From contig JAUSAZ010000186.1 in NCBI GenBank assembly GCA_030652255.1, positions 1 to 59,876 of the forward strand: a stretch of DNA of 59,876 nucleotides, written 5' to 3'. Every line of letters begins with the position of its first letter. Position 1 is the first letter of the stretch. The stretch comes from Myxococcales bacterium (GTDB lineage Bacteria > Myxococcota_A > Polyangia > Polyangiales > Ga0077539). The position numbers were made by a program, and so were the translations under genes. The notes under the pieces were generated by a model. It searched no databases. It had not been told where the DNA came from and saw nothing but the letters and a program-made list of their open reading frames with translations. Shown one piece after another: positions 32,574-40,444 of the stretch.

Positions 32574-34565
32574 TCAGAGTCGCAGCACCAGCTCCGCGAT
32601 CGCCCCCTGGAACAACGGCACGTCACGGCACACGCCCCCGGAGCACACGCGGCCGCCCGGGGTCATGCCGCCGAAGATCCGCACGAAGTTGCTGAGGGTG
32701 AAGTTCCATCGCACCTCGGCGGAGGGGAAGAGCACCGGGAGCAGCGGCACGCCCGCGCCCACGACGCCAAACGAGTCGTCGCCGAGGCCGCGCTGCCCGA
32801 TGGGGCGGGTGGTGTTGTCCCAGCGCAGCGACGCGCTCACCACCAGCGGCAGCCCGTGCGACCACGAGAGCGACACGCCCCCGCGCGAGCCCGTCACCAG
32901 CTGGTCCCAGTTGAAGCCCGTGAGGGCCTCGGCGGTGTAGTTGCGCTCGAAGCGGTGGTCGACCCGCAGCTCGATGGAGTCGTTGGCGCCCACCGGCAGC
33001 GCGATGTCGAAGTCCGCCTGCACGCTCTCGTGCTTCACGTCCCCGGCCTGCCACTGCGGCGGCAGCGCGCCCGACATCTGGTCCGAGCCCGCGTAGAACT
33101 CCCGCCGGTACCCGACGCTCGCCACCAGGTTGAAGTCGCCGCGCGCCACCCGCGTCACGCTGGCCCCGCCGATGCCCGCCGCCGCCGGCACCACGCCCCC
33201 CGCGCTCGCGGCCCCGGTCGCCGCAGGGTTGGCCGCCGCGCCGCGCACGGGCGCGCTCGGGTCGCCCACCGAGGAGGTCACCGTCGTGGGGCGCGCCACC
33301 GGGCGCGATCGTCGGCGCACCGCGAAGTAGGTGTGCGACGTGATGAGCCCGTGCGACGGGTCCCACGGGTCGAGCTCGTTGCCCAGGCTGTCGGCGGTCT
33401 CGGCCCAGCCGTACATCACCGAGTTGAGGGTGAAGATCCACGGCGACGGCGCGACGTTGTAGTCGACGCGCAGGCGCCCGCCGCGGGTGTTGGCGTTGGT
33501 GAAGATGCGCTGGTCGTCGCGCTCGAGCGACGGGGCCGCGCTGTACACCCGCGCCACGTCGCGCGGCGCGCTGTTGGACGCCTCCGTCGGCGCGAGCAGG
33601 TAGTGGGTGTAGTCCTTCCACTCGGCGAGCACCGTGAAGCGACCGCGGGTGAGCTGCGCGGCCAGGTAGATGCCCCGGCCGTTGGTGGTGCGCGACACGG
33701 GCAGGCTGTCGTCCTGCGAGGCGCGGCCGAGGCGCGAGGCGCGGCGCAGGATGTTCATCTCGCCGTAGAGGGTGAGTCCGCCGTCGAGCAGCGAGGGCAG
33801 CTCCACGCGCCAGCCGGCGATGTCGATGTCGTCCTGGCGCTGCTGGTCGGTGAGGGCGTCGAAGCTTGTGTGCACCGCGTGGCCCGAGATCTCGATGTCC
33901 TCGTCCGGGCCGACGCGCGCGGAGACCGAACCGCCCGCGAGGAGGTCCCTCGGGTCGTCGAAGATGGAGAGGGAGATGGGGTCGAGGTTCTGCGGGTTGC
34001 TCAGGCCCGCGAAGCCGCGCGCGGTGAGCCGGCCACGGTCGATCTCGAGGCGGCCGCCGCGCAGGGTGGTGTCGAGCCCGATGGGGTCGACCTTGCGGAA
34101 GGCCAGCGAGAGCCCGCGGCCGAAGACCTGGTAGAAATCACCGAGCTCGAAGGTGATGTCCCCGCGCTGGTAGCGCAGCGAGAGGCGCTCCGGGAGCGAG
34201 GTGCCGAGGTTGTCGTAGCTCCCGGGGCGGTAGTTGGAGCGGAGGTAGCAGAGCGAGACCTCGTCCTCGGTGCACGAGCGGTCGTGGCCGAAGGGCGAGA
34301 AGCCGTCGACGCGGAGGTACAGCCGCCACGGCGCGGCGGTGGCCGCGATGTCGAGGCGCTCGGTGAACGACCCGAAGCGGTCGTCGTGCACGTTGAGGTC
34401 GAAGTTCGACCCGCGGTACCGCAGCAGGCTGGTGTTGGTGAAGGTGAAGGCCGTCGGCCCGAGGCCCGGGAGGCGCGCCACGAGGCCCTGCGCGAGGGCC
34501 GTCCGGGGGAGCGCTGGGAGGGTGACGGCGAGGAGGAGGGAGAGCGCGGCGAGGCGAGGACGCAC
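32574..34565 (-). CDS. Outer-membrane beta-barrel protein (DUF6029-like)
   Basis: 663 aa starting at GTG 34565 with a signal peptide ending 'PRTALA'. The body is rich in alternating amphipathic strands: 'FTNTSLLRYRGSNFDLNVHDD', 'LSLRYQRGDITFELGDFYQVF', 'LYGEMNILRR', 'FTVLAEWKDYTHYLLAP', 'VSLSWSHGLPLVVSASLRWDN', ending in a strand '..GAIAELVLRL' typical of barrels. From memory it resembles DUF6029 proteins; a Pro/Ala-rich periplasmic or surface loop ('GAAANPAATGAASAGG') lies near residue 445. No plug domain or TonB box is seen. Its start is 15 bp after the stop of the TlpA-like gene on the same strand, so they may be cotranscribed. Confidence 0.75.
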   Translation of the reverse strand: MRPRLAALSLLLAVTLPALPRTALAQGLVARLPGLGPTAFTFTNTSLLRYRGSNFDLNVHDDRFGSFTERLDIAATAAPWRLYLRVDGFSPFGHDRSCTEDEVSLCYLRSNYRPGSYDNLGTSLPERLSLRYQRGDITFELGDFYQVFGRGLSLAFRKVDPIGLDTTLRGGRLEIDRGRLTARGFAGLSNPQNLDPISLSIFDDPRDLLAGGSVSARVGPDEDIEISGHAVHTSFDALTDQQRQDDIDIAGWRVELPSLLDGGLTLYGEMNILRRASRLGRASQDDSLPVSRTTNGRGIYLAAQLTRGRFTVLAEWKDYTHYLLAPTEASNSAPRDVARVYSAAPSLERDDQRIFTNANTRGGRLRVDYNVAPSPWIFTLNSVMYGWAETADSLGNELDPWDPSHGLITSHTYFAVRRRSRPVARPTTVTSSVGDPSAPVRGAAANPAATGAASAGGVVPAAAGIGGASVTRVARGDFNLVASVGYRREFYAGSDQMSGALPPQWQAGDVKHESVQADFDIALPVGANDSIELRVDHRFERNYTAEALTGFNWDQLVTGSRGGVSLSWSHGLPLVVSASLRWDNTTRPIGQRGLGDDSFGVVGAGVPLLPVLFPSAEVRWNFTLSNFVRIFGGMTPGGRVCSGGVCRDVPLFQGAIAELVLRL

Positions 34566-34580
34566 GATGGTGCGCGGAGG

Positions 34581-35258
34581 TTACTCGTTGGCGGGGCAGT
34601 TGGGATAGCGCGGGTCGGCGAGCACCTCGTCGATGGCCGTGCGAATCGAGGTGAGGCCGGTCTCGGCGCCGTACTGGCGCCAGCGGATGCGACCGCAGCG
34701 GTCGATGATGATGTTGCCCGGGAAGGCGGTCATCGGGACGAAGGGCTGGGTGATGAACGCCGGGTCCATCAGCTGGGGGAAGGTGACGCCGTAGCGGGTG
34801 GCCCAGGCGCGGCAGACCGGCGCGGTGATGGCCGAGCCGTCGGTGTTCTGCACGAGCAGCTGCACGAAGCGGACGCCCTGGCCGGCGTAGCGCTGGATGA
34901 TCTGCGCCTCGATCTGCGCGGTCTCACGCTGGCAGGGCACGCACCACGCGGCGGCGATGGAGACCACCGTGAGCTGGCTGGTGAAGAACTCCGGGCTGTC
35001 GAAGCGCCACTGCGCCTCGTCGCCCTCGCGGTTGCACGCGGTGAGGGTGAAGGGACGGAAGAGCCGGCCCACGCTGGAGCCGTAGGGGCCCGCGGGGTAG
35101 GTCTCCGCCGGGGCGGCGCCGGTGTCGGTGCTCTCCACGACGCCCGTGTCTACGACCACGCCCGCGTCGACCGTCGGCGTGACGCCGGAGGTGCCGCTGT
35201 CACTGCAGCCAGCGAGAGCAAGGGTGGAGAGCGCGAAGGCGTACGCGAGAGTCTTCAT
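34581..35258 (-). CDS. TlpA/ResA-like thioredoxin-fold lipoprotein
   Basis: 225 aa. Lipoprotein signal 'FALSTLALAGC', a short 'VDTGVVESTDTG' linker and a thioredoxin-like domain with the redox motif W-C-V-P-C in 'VVSIAAAWCVPCQRET' (about residue 102) and the cis-Pro loop 'FPGNIIIDRCGRI'. A third and fourth Cys ('VCRAWATRYG', 'DRCG') are extra. Probable role: disulfide reduction or oxidation outside the cytoplasm, possibly serving the many Cys-rich lipoproteins encoded around it. GGAG precedes ATG 35258. Confidence 0.86.
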   Translation of the reverse strand: MKTLAYAFALSTLALAGCSDSGTSGVTPTVDAGVVVDTGVVESTDTGAAPAETYPAGPYGSSVGRLFRPFTLTACNREGDEAQWRFDSPEFFTSQLTVVSIAAAWCVPCQRETAQIEAQIIQRYAGQGVRFVQLLVQNTDGSAITAPVCRAWATRYGVTFPQLMDPAFITQPFVPMTAFPGNIIIDRCGRIRWRQYGAETGLTSIRTAIDEVLADPRYPNCPANE

Positions 35259-35320
35259 GGTGCTCCTCGAAGCGATGACGGGTCTGCGGGATGGGTGGCG
35301 GAGGCGGTGGATGTTCACAC

Positions 35321-36385
35321 TCAAGCGCTCGGTACGCAATTGCCCACCACCGCGGTGCCCTGCATGGTGCGGCGGCAGGTGTAGCCCGACGGGCAGGTGC
35401 GGGTGCCCGTGGTCGCGGCGCAGTTGATGGGCGAGCAGAAGCCGTTGGTGAAGGTGCGCGTGCGGGTGGCCGAGAGCTGGAAGGTCTTGCGGCAGTAGTA
35501 GCCCTCGCTAGCCCGGCAGTCGCTGTCCTGGGTGCAGGCCGGGACGCAGGTGCCGATGTCGCCTTCGGCGTAGGTGCGGCTGATGAAGCAGATGCCGTTG
35601 GCGGGGCAGTTGGCTCGCGGCAGCTCCATGTCCGTCCAGATGTTGCTGGAGTTGTAGCCCTGCGGAAGGATGCACCGGCTCACGCAGTACCCGCCGTTGC
35701 TGCCCGTCTGGAAGGGCGTGCCCATGGAGTCGCGCACCACCTGCGGGTTGCAGAGCCCCGACTGGCAGACGGTGGCGGGGGTCATCGCCGGGTCGGTGTT
35801 GGCGACGCACGACTGGCCGAGGGTGCGGCCGGTGAGGGGCGGCGCGTCGGCGGCGCGGCAGCGGCCCGTCTGGTGGTCGCAGACGGTGCCGTCGATGCAG
35901 CTGGTCTCGGTGCACACCGGGGAGCACACGTTGACGGCGTTGATGGTGCCGGCGTTGATGCCGATGCAGGTGTAGCCGTCGCGCTCGCAGTCGATGCCGT
36001 TGGCGCAGACGCGGGCGCAGAAGCGGCGGCCCGCGGTGTCGGCCGCCTGGCAGAAGCCGTCGATGGGCTTGGCCCCGGGGAGGAAGAGCACGCACTCGTC
36101 GTCGCGGGTGCACTCGCGGTTGCACTGGCCGCCGGGGAGGCCCGTCTCCGCGGCACGGCGGCAGACCATGTCGTCGCGGCACTCCGCGGCGCTGTCGCAG
36201 GGGCCGAAGAGGGGCTGCGGGTTGCGCATCGGGCGGCCGGCCTCGGGGGCGTCCGCCGCGGGGGCGTCGGCCGCGGGGGCGTCGACGCCGCCGTCCACCG
36301 TCACGGGGGGAACGGCCTCGTCGGAGCAGCCGAGCGCGAAGAGGAGGGGAGTGACGAGCCAGGATGAAGCGCGGACAGAAGCCAT
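35321..36385 (-). CDS. Cysteine-rich lipoprotein (EGF-like/'C-D-C' modules)
   Basis: 354 aa. Lipoprotein signal ends 'LLFALGC', then a short 'DAPAADAPAADAPEAG' linker and roughly six Cys modules of the type C-x3-DEC-x-x-GYYC and 'C-x3-SC-x-DGTVCD'. Examples are 'CTRDDECVLFLPG', 'CERDGYTCIGINAG' and 'CTQDSDCRASEGYYC'. This module style recurs in the lipoprotein at 20882-22738. No catalytic motif is visible; a surface-exposed disulfide-stabilised binding protein is likely. ATG 36385 is chosen for its normal signal peptide; ATG 36406 is also in frame. Confidence 0.78.
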   Translation of the reverse strand: MASVRASSWLVTPLLFALGCSDEAVPPVTVDGGVDAPAADAPAADAPEAGRPMRNPQPLFGPCDSAAECRDDMVCRRAAETGLPGGQCNRECTRDDECVLFLPGAKPIDGFCQAADTAGRRFCARVCANGIDCERDGYTCIGINAGTINAVNVCSPVCTETSCIDGTVCDHQTGRCRAADAPPLTGRTLGQSCVANTDPAMTPATVCQSGLCNPQVVRDSMGTPFQTGSNGGYCVSRCILPQGYNSSNIWTDMELPRANCPANGICFISRTYAEGDIGTCVPACTQDSDCRASEGYYCRKTFQLSATRTRTFTNGFCSPINCAATTGTRTCPSGYTCRRTMQGTAVVGNCVPSA

Positions 36386-36441
36386 GGTCCGCGTCGAATA
36401 TCCCATGTGGTGATGGGTAGCAACGACGCGGCGGCGGGCGG

Positions 36442-37551
36442 TCAGCTGCCGGCGGGCGCCCCGCAGTTGGGGCAGCCGTTCAGCTCGGCCGCAAAGACGG
36501 TCTTGCAGTACGCGCAGGCCCGGCGCGGGACGCGCTGGTCGGGGTCGATGGGCCGCAGCTCCTTGAAGACCTGGGCCATCTCGGCGGACGACATGACGTC
36601 GTTCTTGTCGCTGGGCTGCCAGATGACCTCCATGGCGTTGAGGTTGGCGTCGCCCTGGAGGATGGCGTTGAGGTCGGCCGCGAGCACCGGCCGGCTGGTG
36701 GGGGGCTGGAACCCGAAGAACCCGCCGCGGCGCCCCACCACGATGGTGACGACGACGAAGCCGCCGCCCTCCTCGGCCCGCGCGGTGGACCTCGGCCCCT
36801 CGACCTTGCGCACGCCGCCCGCGTCGTTGCGCATCGTCTCGACGATGAAGCGGTTGCGCGCGTCGGCCACCGCGGCCTCGAAGTACTGCTGCGCGGTCTG
36901 CATGTTGATGCCCTCGCTCAGGGCGTGCTGGGTCATGTACGCCGCGTCGAGGTACTGCGAGAGCAGCTGCGCGGTCTCGCGGGCGGCGTTGGGCAGGCCG
37001 TTGCCGCCCATGTTGCTGCGCTCGGCGATCTGCGCGATGCCGTCCTGGATCTGCGCCCGCGCCCGGGAGTCGAAGGCGATGGCCAGCACGCCGACGGCGA
37101 AGGTGTCCATCCCCATCGGGGGCATGGGCATCGGGCCGCCCGCCGGGGGGTAGTACGGCGCCATGGCGCGGCCGCCGCCGTTCTTCTTCTGCGCGATGAC
37201 CACCACCACGACGATGATGAGCAGGAAGAACACGACGCAGCACAGGCCGCCGAAGCCGCTGCTGCCGGTGCGAGAGCCGTAGGAGGTGCCGCCGTAGGAG
37301 CCGCCCCCGTAGGAGGTGCCGCCGTAGGAGGTGGAGGGGCGGGACGACGAGGGCCGGGACCACGATGAGCCCGACGACGAGGGGCGGGACCACGACGAGC
37401 CCGACGACGAGGGCCGCGAGCCGGAGCTGCCGGAGCCCCAGCGCGAGCCGCCGAAGCTGCCGCCCGTGTGCTGCGCGAGCGCGGCCAGCGGGGACATCCA
37501 GATTGCTGCCAGCACGAGGACCAGCAGCGCCCACCATCGGGTCTTCTTCAT
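36442..37551 (-). CDS. DUF1517-family membrane protein with C-terminal zinc ribbon
   Basis: 369 aa. Signal peptide ('SPLAALAQ'), a Ser/Gly/Arg-rich segment with tandem 'RPSSSGSSWS' and 'YGGTSYGG' units, one transmembrane helix ('VFFLLIIVVVVVIAQ', about 108-124), then the DUF1517 domain (about 145-320: 'VGVLAIAFDSRARAQIQDG', 'YFEAAVADARNRFIVET', 'VTIVVGRRGGFFGF'). The end carries two Cys pairs, 'CAYC' and 'CPNC', as in a zinc ribbon. Family members occur in cyanobacteria and plastids and are poorly characterised. The internal tandem repeats are encoded by near-identical DNA at 37261-37430. Confidence 0.82.
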   Translation of the reverse strand: MKKTRWWALLVLVLAAIWMSPLAALAQHTGGSFGGSRWGSGSSGSRPSSSGSSWSRPSSSGSSWSRPSSSRPSTSYGGTSYGGGSYGGTSYGSRTGSSGFGGLCCVVFFLLIIVVVVVIAQKKNGGGRAMAPYYPPAGGPMPMPPMGMDTFAVGVLAIAFDSRARAQIQDGIAQIAERSNMGGNGLPNAARETAQLLSQYLDAAYMTQHALSEGINMQTAQQYFEAAVADARNRFIVETMRNDAGGVRKVEGPRSTARAEEGGGFVVVTIVVGRRGGFFGFQPPTSRPVLAADLNAILQGDANLNAMEVIWQPSDKNDVMSSAEMAQVFKELRPIDPDQRVPRRACAYCKTVFAAELNGCPNCGAPAGS

Positions 37552-37609
37552 CGTGGGCCGGAGGCTACGTCGAGTCGGGGAAGTGTTCCAGCGCTACGCG
37601 GGGACACGC

Positions 37610-37639
37610 TTGACACCCCCGCGGGGTCGCCCGTAGGTT
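37610..37639 (+). promoter_or_regulatory. Promoter candidate of rho
   Basis: A perfect -35 TTGACA (37610-37615) followed 17-18 nt later by GTAGGT/TAGGTT (37633-37639). It lies about 340 nt before the rho ATG, so a long leader would be transcribed, as in other rho genes. Confidence 0.55.
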
Positions 37640-37739
37640 CCGCCGCCGTTCGTCGCGTCCATCGCGGCAGTGGGCCCTGCCCTGCATTCACACGGTCACA
37701 GGCCATGGTCGGGTCGATCGACCCGCTCCTCGCCGACGC

Positions 37740-37800
37740 ACCCGCACCCTGCGGTTCTCTCGCCGTCTCTCCTCCCCTCCCCTTCACTCCCTTCCACGAG
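37740..37800 (+). promoter_or_regulatory. C-rich, G-poor tract in the rho leader (candidate rut site)
   Basis: The 426-bp gap before rho has no gene. Within its expected transcript, bases 37740-37800 are dominated by C and T; the 36 bases from about 37762 to 37797 have no G. This C>G composition with many YC dinucleotides is what Rho binds on RNA, so the leader could mediate autogenous control of rho. The composition is seen; function is inferred. Confidence 0.5.
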
Positions 37801-37977
37801 ACAGCGCCAGAGATGCATCGACCCGACGACGCAGGGCTCCACTCCCCTCCCGATGACGCCCGAGCGTGGGCCAACACACGTCGGCCACGCGGCGGCTCTT
37901 CGCGGCGCGGCTGACCAATTCCCCCGACAGGGCCTATGCCGGCGATGCGCCAGGCGGGCCGTAGTGAAAGAGAGACG

Positions 37978-39234
37978 ATGGACGCAATCAACCTCCGCGA
38001 ACTGAAGCAGCAGCCGATGCCCGAACTCCTCGCCATGGCGAAGGAGCTCGCGATCGAGAACGCCCCCGGCCTGCGCAAGCAGGAGCTCATCTTCTCGCTG
38101 CTCCAGGCGCACTCCGCGCGCAAGGGCGAGGTGACCGCCGAGGGCGTGCTCGAGTGCCTGCCCGACGGGTTCGGCTTCCTGCGCGCGCAGGACTACAACT
38201 ACCTCCCCGGCCCCGACGACATCTACGTCTCCCCCTCGCAGATCCGCCGCTTCAACCTCCGCACCGGCGACTCGGTCGTCGGCACGGTGCGCCCGCCGCG
38301 CGACAACGAGCGCTACTTCGCGCTGCTCAAGGTCGACCGCATCAACTTCGAGGCCCCGGAGGCCGCGCGGGACAAGATCCTGTTCGACAACCTCACGCCG
38401 CTCTACCCCCAGCAGCGCTTCAACCTCGAGCACGACCGCAAGAACAACTCCACCCGCATCATCGACCTGCTGGTGCCGATCGGGAAGGGCCAGCGCTGCC
38501 TCATCGTCTCGCCGCCGCGCGCGGGCAAGACGGTGCTCATGCAGAACATCGCCAACGCCATCAGCACCAACCACCCCGACGCGAAGCTCATCGTGCTGCT
38601 CATCGACGAGCGGCCCGAGGAGGTCACGGACATGCAGCGCTCGGTCAAGGGCGAGGTGGTGTCCAGCACCTTCGACGAGCCCGCCACGCGGCACGTGCAG
38701 GTCGCCGAGATGGTCATCGAGAAGGCCAAGCGCCTCGTCGAGCACAAGCACGACGTGATCATCCTCCTCGACTCCATCACCCGCCTCGCCCGGGCCTACA
38801 ACACCGTGGTGCCGGCCTCCGGGAAGATCCTCTCGGGCGGCGTCGACGCCAACGCGCTCCACAAGCCCAAGCGCTTCTTCGGCGCGGCCCGCAACCTGGA
38901 AGAGGGCGGCTCGCTCACCATCATCGCCACGGCCCTGGTCGACACCGGGTCGCGCATGGACGAGGTGATCTTCGAGGAGTTCAAGGGCACGGGCAACAGC
39001 GAGATCCACCTGGACCGCAAGCTCATGGAGAAGCGGATCTTCCCCTGCCTCGACATCAACAAGTCGGCGACGCGCAAGGAGGAGCTGCTGCTCCCGGAGT
39101 TCACGCTCCAGCGCGTCTACCTGCTGCGCCAGCTGCTGCACCCGCTCAACGTCATCGACTCGATGGAATTCCTGCTCGACAAGGTGACCCGCACCGAGAG
39201 CAACCGGGAGTTCCTCGAGTCGATGAACCAGTAG
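37978..39234 (+). CDS. rho: Transcription termination factor Rho
   Basis: 418-aa hexameric RNA helicase that ends transcription at C-rich RNA sites. N-terminal helical segment 'LRELKQQPMPELLAMAKEL', cold-shock-like RNA-binding domain ('GVLECLPDGFGFLRAQDYNYLPGPDDIYVS' split around residues 58-85), then the ATPase core with Walker A 'PPRAGKTVLM' (about 180), Walker B 'VIILLDSITRLARAYN', and the secondary RNA-binding Q/R loops around 'GKILSGGVDANALHKPKRFFGAARN' (shown in part: GGVDANALHKPKRFFGA). It lacks the long N-terminal insertion of high-GC Gram-positive Rho. A promoter and long C-rich leader precede it, and a hairpin follows. Confidence 0.97.
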   Translation: MDAINLRELKQQPMPELLAMAKELAIENAPGLRKQELIFSLLQAHSARKGEVTAEGVLECLPDGFGFLRAQDYNYLPGPDDIYVSPSQIRRFNLRTGDSVVGTVRPPRDNERYFALLKVDRINFEAPEAARDKILFDNLTPLYPQQRFNLEHDRKNNSTRIIDLLVPIGKGQRCLIVSPPRAGKTVLMQNIANAISTNHPDAKLIVLLIDERPEEVTDMQRSVKGEVVSSTFDEPATRHVQVAEMVIEKAKRLVEHKHDVIILLDSITRLARAYNTVVPASGKILSGGVDANALHKPKRFFGAARNLEEGGSLTIIATALVDTGSRMDEVIFEEFKGTGNSEIHLDRKLMEKRIFPCLDINKSATRKEELLLPEFTLQRVYLLRQLLHPLNVIDSMEFLLDKVTRTESNREFLESMNQ

Positions 39235-39242
39235 CGCCTCCG

Positions 39243-39262
39243 GGGGCGCCTCGCGGCGCCCC
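39243..39262. terminator. Hairpin between convergent rho and small lipoprotein gene
   Basis: Perfect 8-bp stem GGGGCGCC/GGCGCCCC with loop TCGC, 8 nt after the rho stop and just before the stop of the convergent gene. The U-tract is poor, so it is a bidirectional terminator candidate rather than a classical one. Confidence 0.5.
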
Positions 39263-39275
39263 TCATCCCCTCACA

Positions 39276-39560
39276 TCACGGCACGATGCCCGCGCACTCG
39301 CTCGAGCAGCTCCACACCGAGGAGGTGCACGAGCGGTCGTCGAGGCAGTTCTCGCACTGGTCGACCCGCTGGTCGGACGACTCGCTGTTGGCGGCGTTGT
39401 CGCGGCAGCGCGTGGCGCAGGTCGACACGTTGTAGGCGCTGTCGATGCAGTCCCGGTAGCGCTCGCAGATCTGCTGGCAGTCGGTCGCACGATCGACGGC
39501 GGTGCAGCCCGCCGCAGTGGAGAGCCCAAGAACCGAGAGCATCAGGATGAGAGTCTTCAT
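39276..39560 (-). CDS. Small cysteine-rich lipoprotein
   Basis: 94 aa from ATG 39560. Signal peptide with lipobox 'LSTAAGC', then a compact helical-looking domain with about ten Cys ('DCQQICERYRDCIDS', 'CATRCRDNA', 'CENCLDDRSCTSSVWSC', 'CSSEC'-type pairs). C-x3-C spacing repeats suggest a disulfide-rich four-helix or EF-like small domain, common among myxobacterial lipoproteins of unknown role. Convergent with rho; upstream lies a 302-bp gap. Confidence 0.75.
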   Translation of the reverse strand: MKTLILMLSVLGLSTAAGCTAVDRATDCQQICERYRDCIDSAYNVSTCATRCRDNAANSESSDQRVDQCENCLDDRSCTSSVWSCSSECAGIVP

Positions 39561-39862
39561 GGAAGAGCCCCTGAGCACTCGTCATGCCATGCGAATTCAA
39601 CTATAAAACCAGCGCAATTCGTGGGTGTTCGCCCATCATTGGCGTGCCATCGCGCCCCGGGGCCGCGCGCCCCACCGAGCGCGCGCGCCACAACGCCGCG
39701 CCCCCGCACCTCCGCCTTGGGCGGGTGTGATGGTGACCCCGCCCCGATCACCCCGATGGTTGACGCCACCCTGAACAGGCGTTGTAACTACGCCGCCCGC
39801 CGCGGGCGACCGCGCGGACATTCCTTCCCCATCCGCTGCTCCTCACAGGAGGTCTCCTGACC
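39561..39862. other. Intergenic region between two divergent secreted-protein genes
   Basis: No gene seen. It is locally less GC-rich around 39590-39625 (TATAAAA at 39602-39608), which suggests promoters for one or both divergent genes. A strong AGGAGG at about 39848-39853 serves the GTG start at 39863. No further structure was found. Confidence 0.4.
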
Positions 39863-40444
39863 GTGAACACGACATCGCGTTGGCGGCGCCTCGGCGCCAC
39901 CCTGGGCCTCGGCCTTGCCCTCTCCTTCGCCGCGCCCGCGCAGGCCACCGTGGCCGTGCAGCTCTCGCGCGCCGAGCTCGTGGCGCAGTCCGACCTCGTG
40001 GTGCGCGCGACCGTCGTCGGCGTCACCAGCCGCTGGAACGAAGACCACTCGCAGATCATCAGCCTCACCACCCTGCGCGTGGGCGAGGTGGTCAAGGGCG
40101 CCAACGTCGAGCCCGAGCTCGTGCTCCGGCAGTGGGGCGGCGAGGTCGACGGGCTCGTCTCGCGCATCGCGGGCAACCCCGTGCTCGCCCCGGGCCAGGA
40201 GGCCGTGCTCTTCCTCCGCCGCGGCCCCGGCGTCGTGTACCTCACCGGGCTCGCGCAGGCCGTGTACTACGTCGACCCGCCGGTGAACGGCGCCCCGGTC
40301 GTGCACCGCGACCTCGCGGGCATCACCTTCGCGCGCCTCACCTCGGGCGCGCCGATGCGCCTCTACGAAGCGCCCGCCGAGCCCGTCGAGACGCTCCAGC
40401 ACCTCCGCGTCGAAGTCCGCGCCCTCGCCGGGGGTACCCCTTGA
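39863..40444 (+). CDS. Secreted protein of unknown function, partner of matrixin gene
   Basis: 193 aa starting at GTG 39863 behind AGGAGG. Signal peptide ends 'SFAAPAQA'. The mature domain is beta-rich: 'LSRAELVAQSDLVVRATVVGV', 'LTTLRVGEVVKGA', 'PELVLRQWGGEVDGL', 'APGQEAVLFLRRG', 'VVYLTGLAQAVYYV'. This resembles small secreted proteins often found next to matrixin-type peptidases in related genomes, but I know no function. Its stop overlaps the downstream protease start by 4 nt (TTGA), so the two products are probably made together; a chaperone, propeptide or inhibitor role for the protease is conceivable. Confidence 0.75.
   Translation: MNTTSRWRRLGATLGLGLALSFAAPAQATVAVQLSRAELVAQSDLVVRATVVGVTSRWNEDHSQIISLTTLRVGEVVKGANVEPELVLRQWGGEVDGLVSRIAGNPVLAPGQEAVLFLRRGPGVVYLTGLAQAVYYVDPPVNGAPVVHRDLAGITFARLTSGAPMRLYEAPAEPVETLQHLRVEVRALAGGTP

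Noticed and set aside
31473..35384. Long plus-strand frame of about 1300 codons opposite the outer-membrane genes
   Set aside because: Composition is Arg/Gly/Ala/Val-rich without motifs, and the minus-strand genes have clear signal peptides and domains.
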